Assembly: GCA_021162125.1 (NCBI GenBank)
Contig: JAGGZG010000048.1
Coordinates: 1-6,142 of the forward strand
Origin: Anaerolineae bacterium
GTDB lineage: Bacteria; Chloroflexota; Anaerolineae; JACIWR01
Length of the DNA stretch: 6,142 nucleotides
Direction: 5' to 3'
Below, in pieces: positions 6,061-6,142 of this stretch (its first letter is position 1; every line of letters starts with the position of its first letter). The position numbers and the translations under genes are program-made. The notes under the pieces are model-generated. The model worked only from the letters and a program-made list of their open reading frames with translations, was not told the DNA's origin and did not search any database.

Positions 6061-6142
6061 ACACTCTAAAGCGCCCTGAGCCCGCTTCAGCGGGCTTTGT
6101 CCTTTCAGCCCGATGCTTGAGCATCGGGACACCAACGCGAAC
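6061..6142 (-). repeat. Right inverted-repeat arm
   Basis: This is an exact reverse complement of the left arm. Its hairpins are at 6079-6096 (loop TTCA) and 6109-6128 (loop TTGA). It runs to the last base of the window, so it may be longer than seen. Confidence 0.9.
6079..6105 (+). terminator. Terminator-like GC hairpin with T-rich tail (right arm)
   Basis: The stem AGCCCGC/GCGGGCT (6079-6085 with 6090-6096, loop TTCA) is followed by TTGTCCTTT (6097-6105). This is a strong GC stem but an interrupted T tract, so intrinsic termination on the + strand is possible rather than certain. The mirrored copy in the left arm (5939-5965) has the same layout on the - strand, so the element could block transcription from both sides. 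Confidence 0.35.

Larger units (their letters stand above)
5737..6142. other. Non-coding, repeat-dense intergenic region
   Basis: This 406-bp tract after the kinase gene contains no ORF with family resemblance or a convincing start. The first about 50 bp (5737-5785) hold nothing recognisable beyond an AT-rich stretch near 5763-5773. The rest consists of consecutive palindromic units at 5786-5848, 5851-5896 and 5902-6142, described separately. No tRNA, and specifically no selC-like long variable arm tRNA, is seen here. Confidence 0.8.
5902..6142. mobile_element. MITE-like element with 82-nt perfect inverted-repeat arms
   Basis: The left arm, 5902-5983 (beginning GTTCGCGTTGGTG), is the exact reverse complement of the right arm, 6061-6142 (ending CACCAACGCGAAC), over all 82 bases. 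The arms flank a 77-bp centre that does not encode a protein. Weaker complementarity continues inward: 5984-6003 against 6041-6060, including TTATG at 5999-6003 and CATAA at 6041-6045. That suggests originally longer, about 102-nt arms, now partly decayed around a 37-bp core. A short, non-coding body with long terminal inverted repeats fits a miniature inverted-repeat transposable element or a fold-back element. The right outer edge coincides with the window end, so target-site duplication and full length cannot be determined. An assembly artefact at a contig end is an alternative. Confidence 0.65.

Noticed and set aside
5902..6142. CRISPR array
   Set aside because: There are only two copies, in inverted rather than direct orientation, with no regular spacers.

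Overview
The window looks like a GC-rich bacterial chromosome segment, most likely from Chloroflexota (an Anaerolineae-type genome). That placement is an inference from the style of the proteins: an Rpn-type protein with a Gln-Gly-Leu repeat tail, a SelB with the motif EREMTIDLGF, and a GAF-PAS hybrid histidine kinase behind a short multi-pass membrane domain. The intergenic repeat containing TTCTGAGGAGCGAAGC points the same way. No rRNA or other phylogenetic marker is present, so the assignment is tentative.

Layout: all genes lie on the + strand and are tightly packed from the left edge to 5736. (1) 3-551 is the C-terminal part of a protein resembling the Rpn/PD-(D/E)XK putative transposase family; its nuclease domain lies off the left edge, and it carries seven in-frame copies of a 12-bp repeat. 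(2) 548-2473 is selB, the selenocysteine-specific elongation factor, overlapping the previous stop codon as ATGA. (3) 2478-3380 is a multi-pass membrane protein of the CPBP (CAAX protease/bacteriocin-processing) family. It keeps the EExxxR motif but appears to have lost both metal-binding histidines. (4) 3406-5736 is a membrane-anchored hybrid histidine kinase with GAF, PAS, HisKA, HATPase and receiver domains. Gaps between genes are -4, 4 and 25 bp, so one transcript over all four is plausible, although no promoter can be identified inside the window.

The remaining 406 bp (5737-6142) has no credible gene but is densely structured. It holds a hairpin-forming repeat (5786-5848), a second imperfect palindrome (5851-5896), and then a MITE-like element. 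The element's 82-nt arms (5902-5983 and 6061-6142) are perfect inverted copies of each other, and each arm contains two small perfect hairpins. The right arm ends exactly at the window edge, so the outer boundary cannot be seen.

Functionally, SelB implies that the organism decodes UGA as selenocysteine, but selA, selC, selD and any selenoprotein are absent here. The membrane protein and the kinase could form a sensory pair, but that rests only on adjacency. The most notable points are the apparently metal-dead CPBP protein between selB and a hybrid kinase, and the perfect long inverted repeat at the 3' end.
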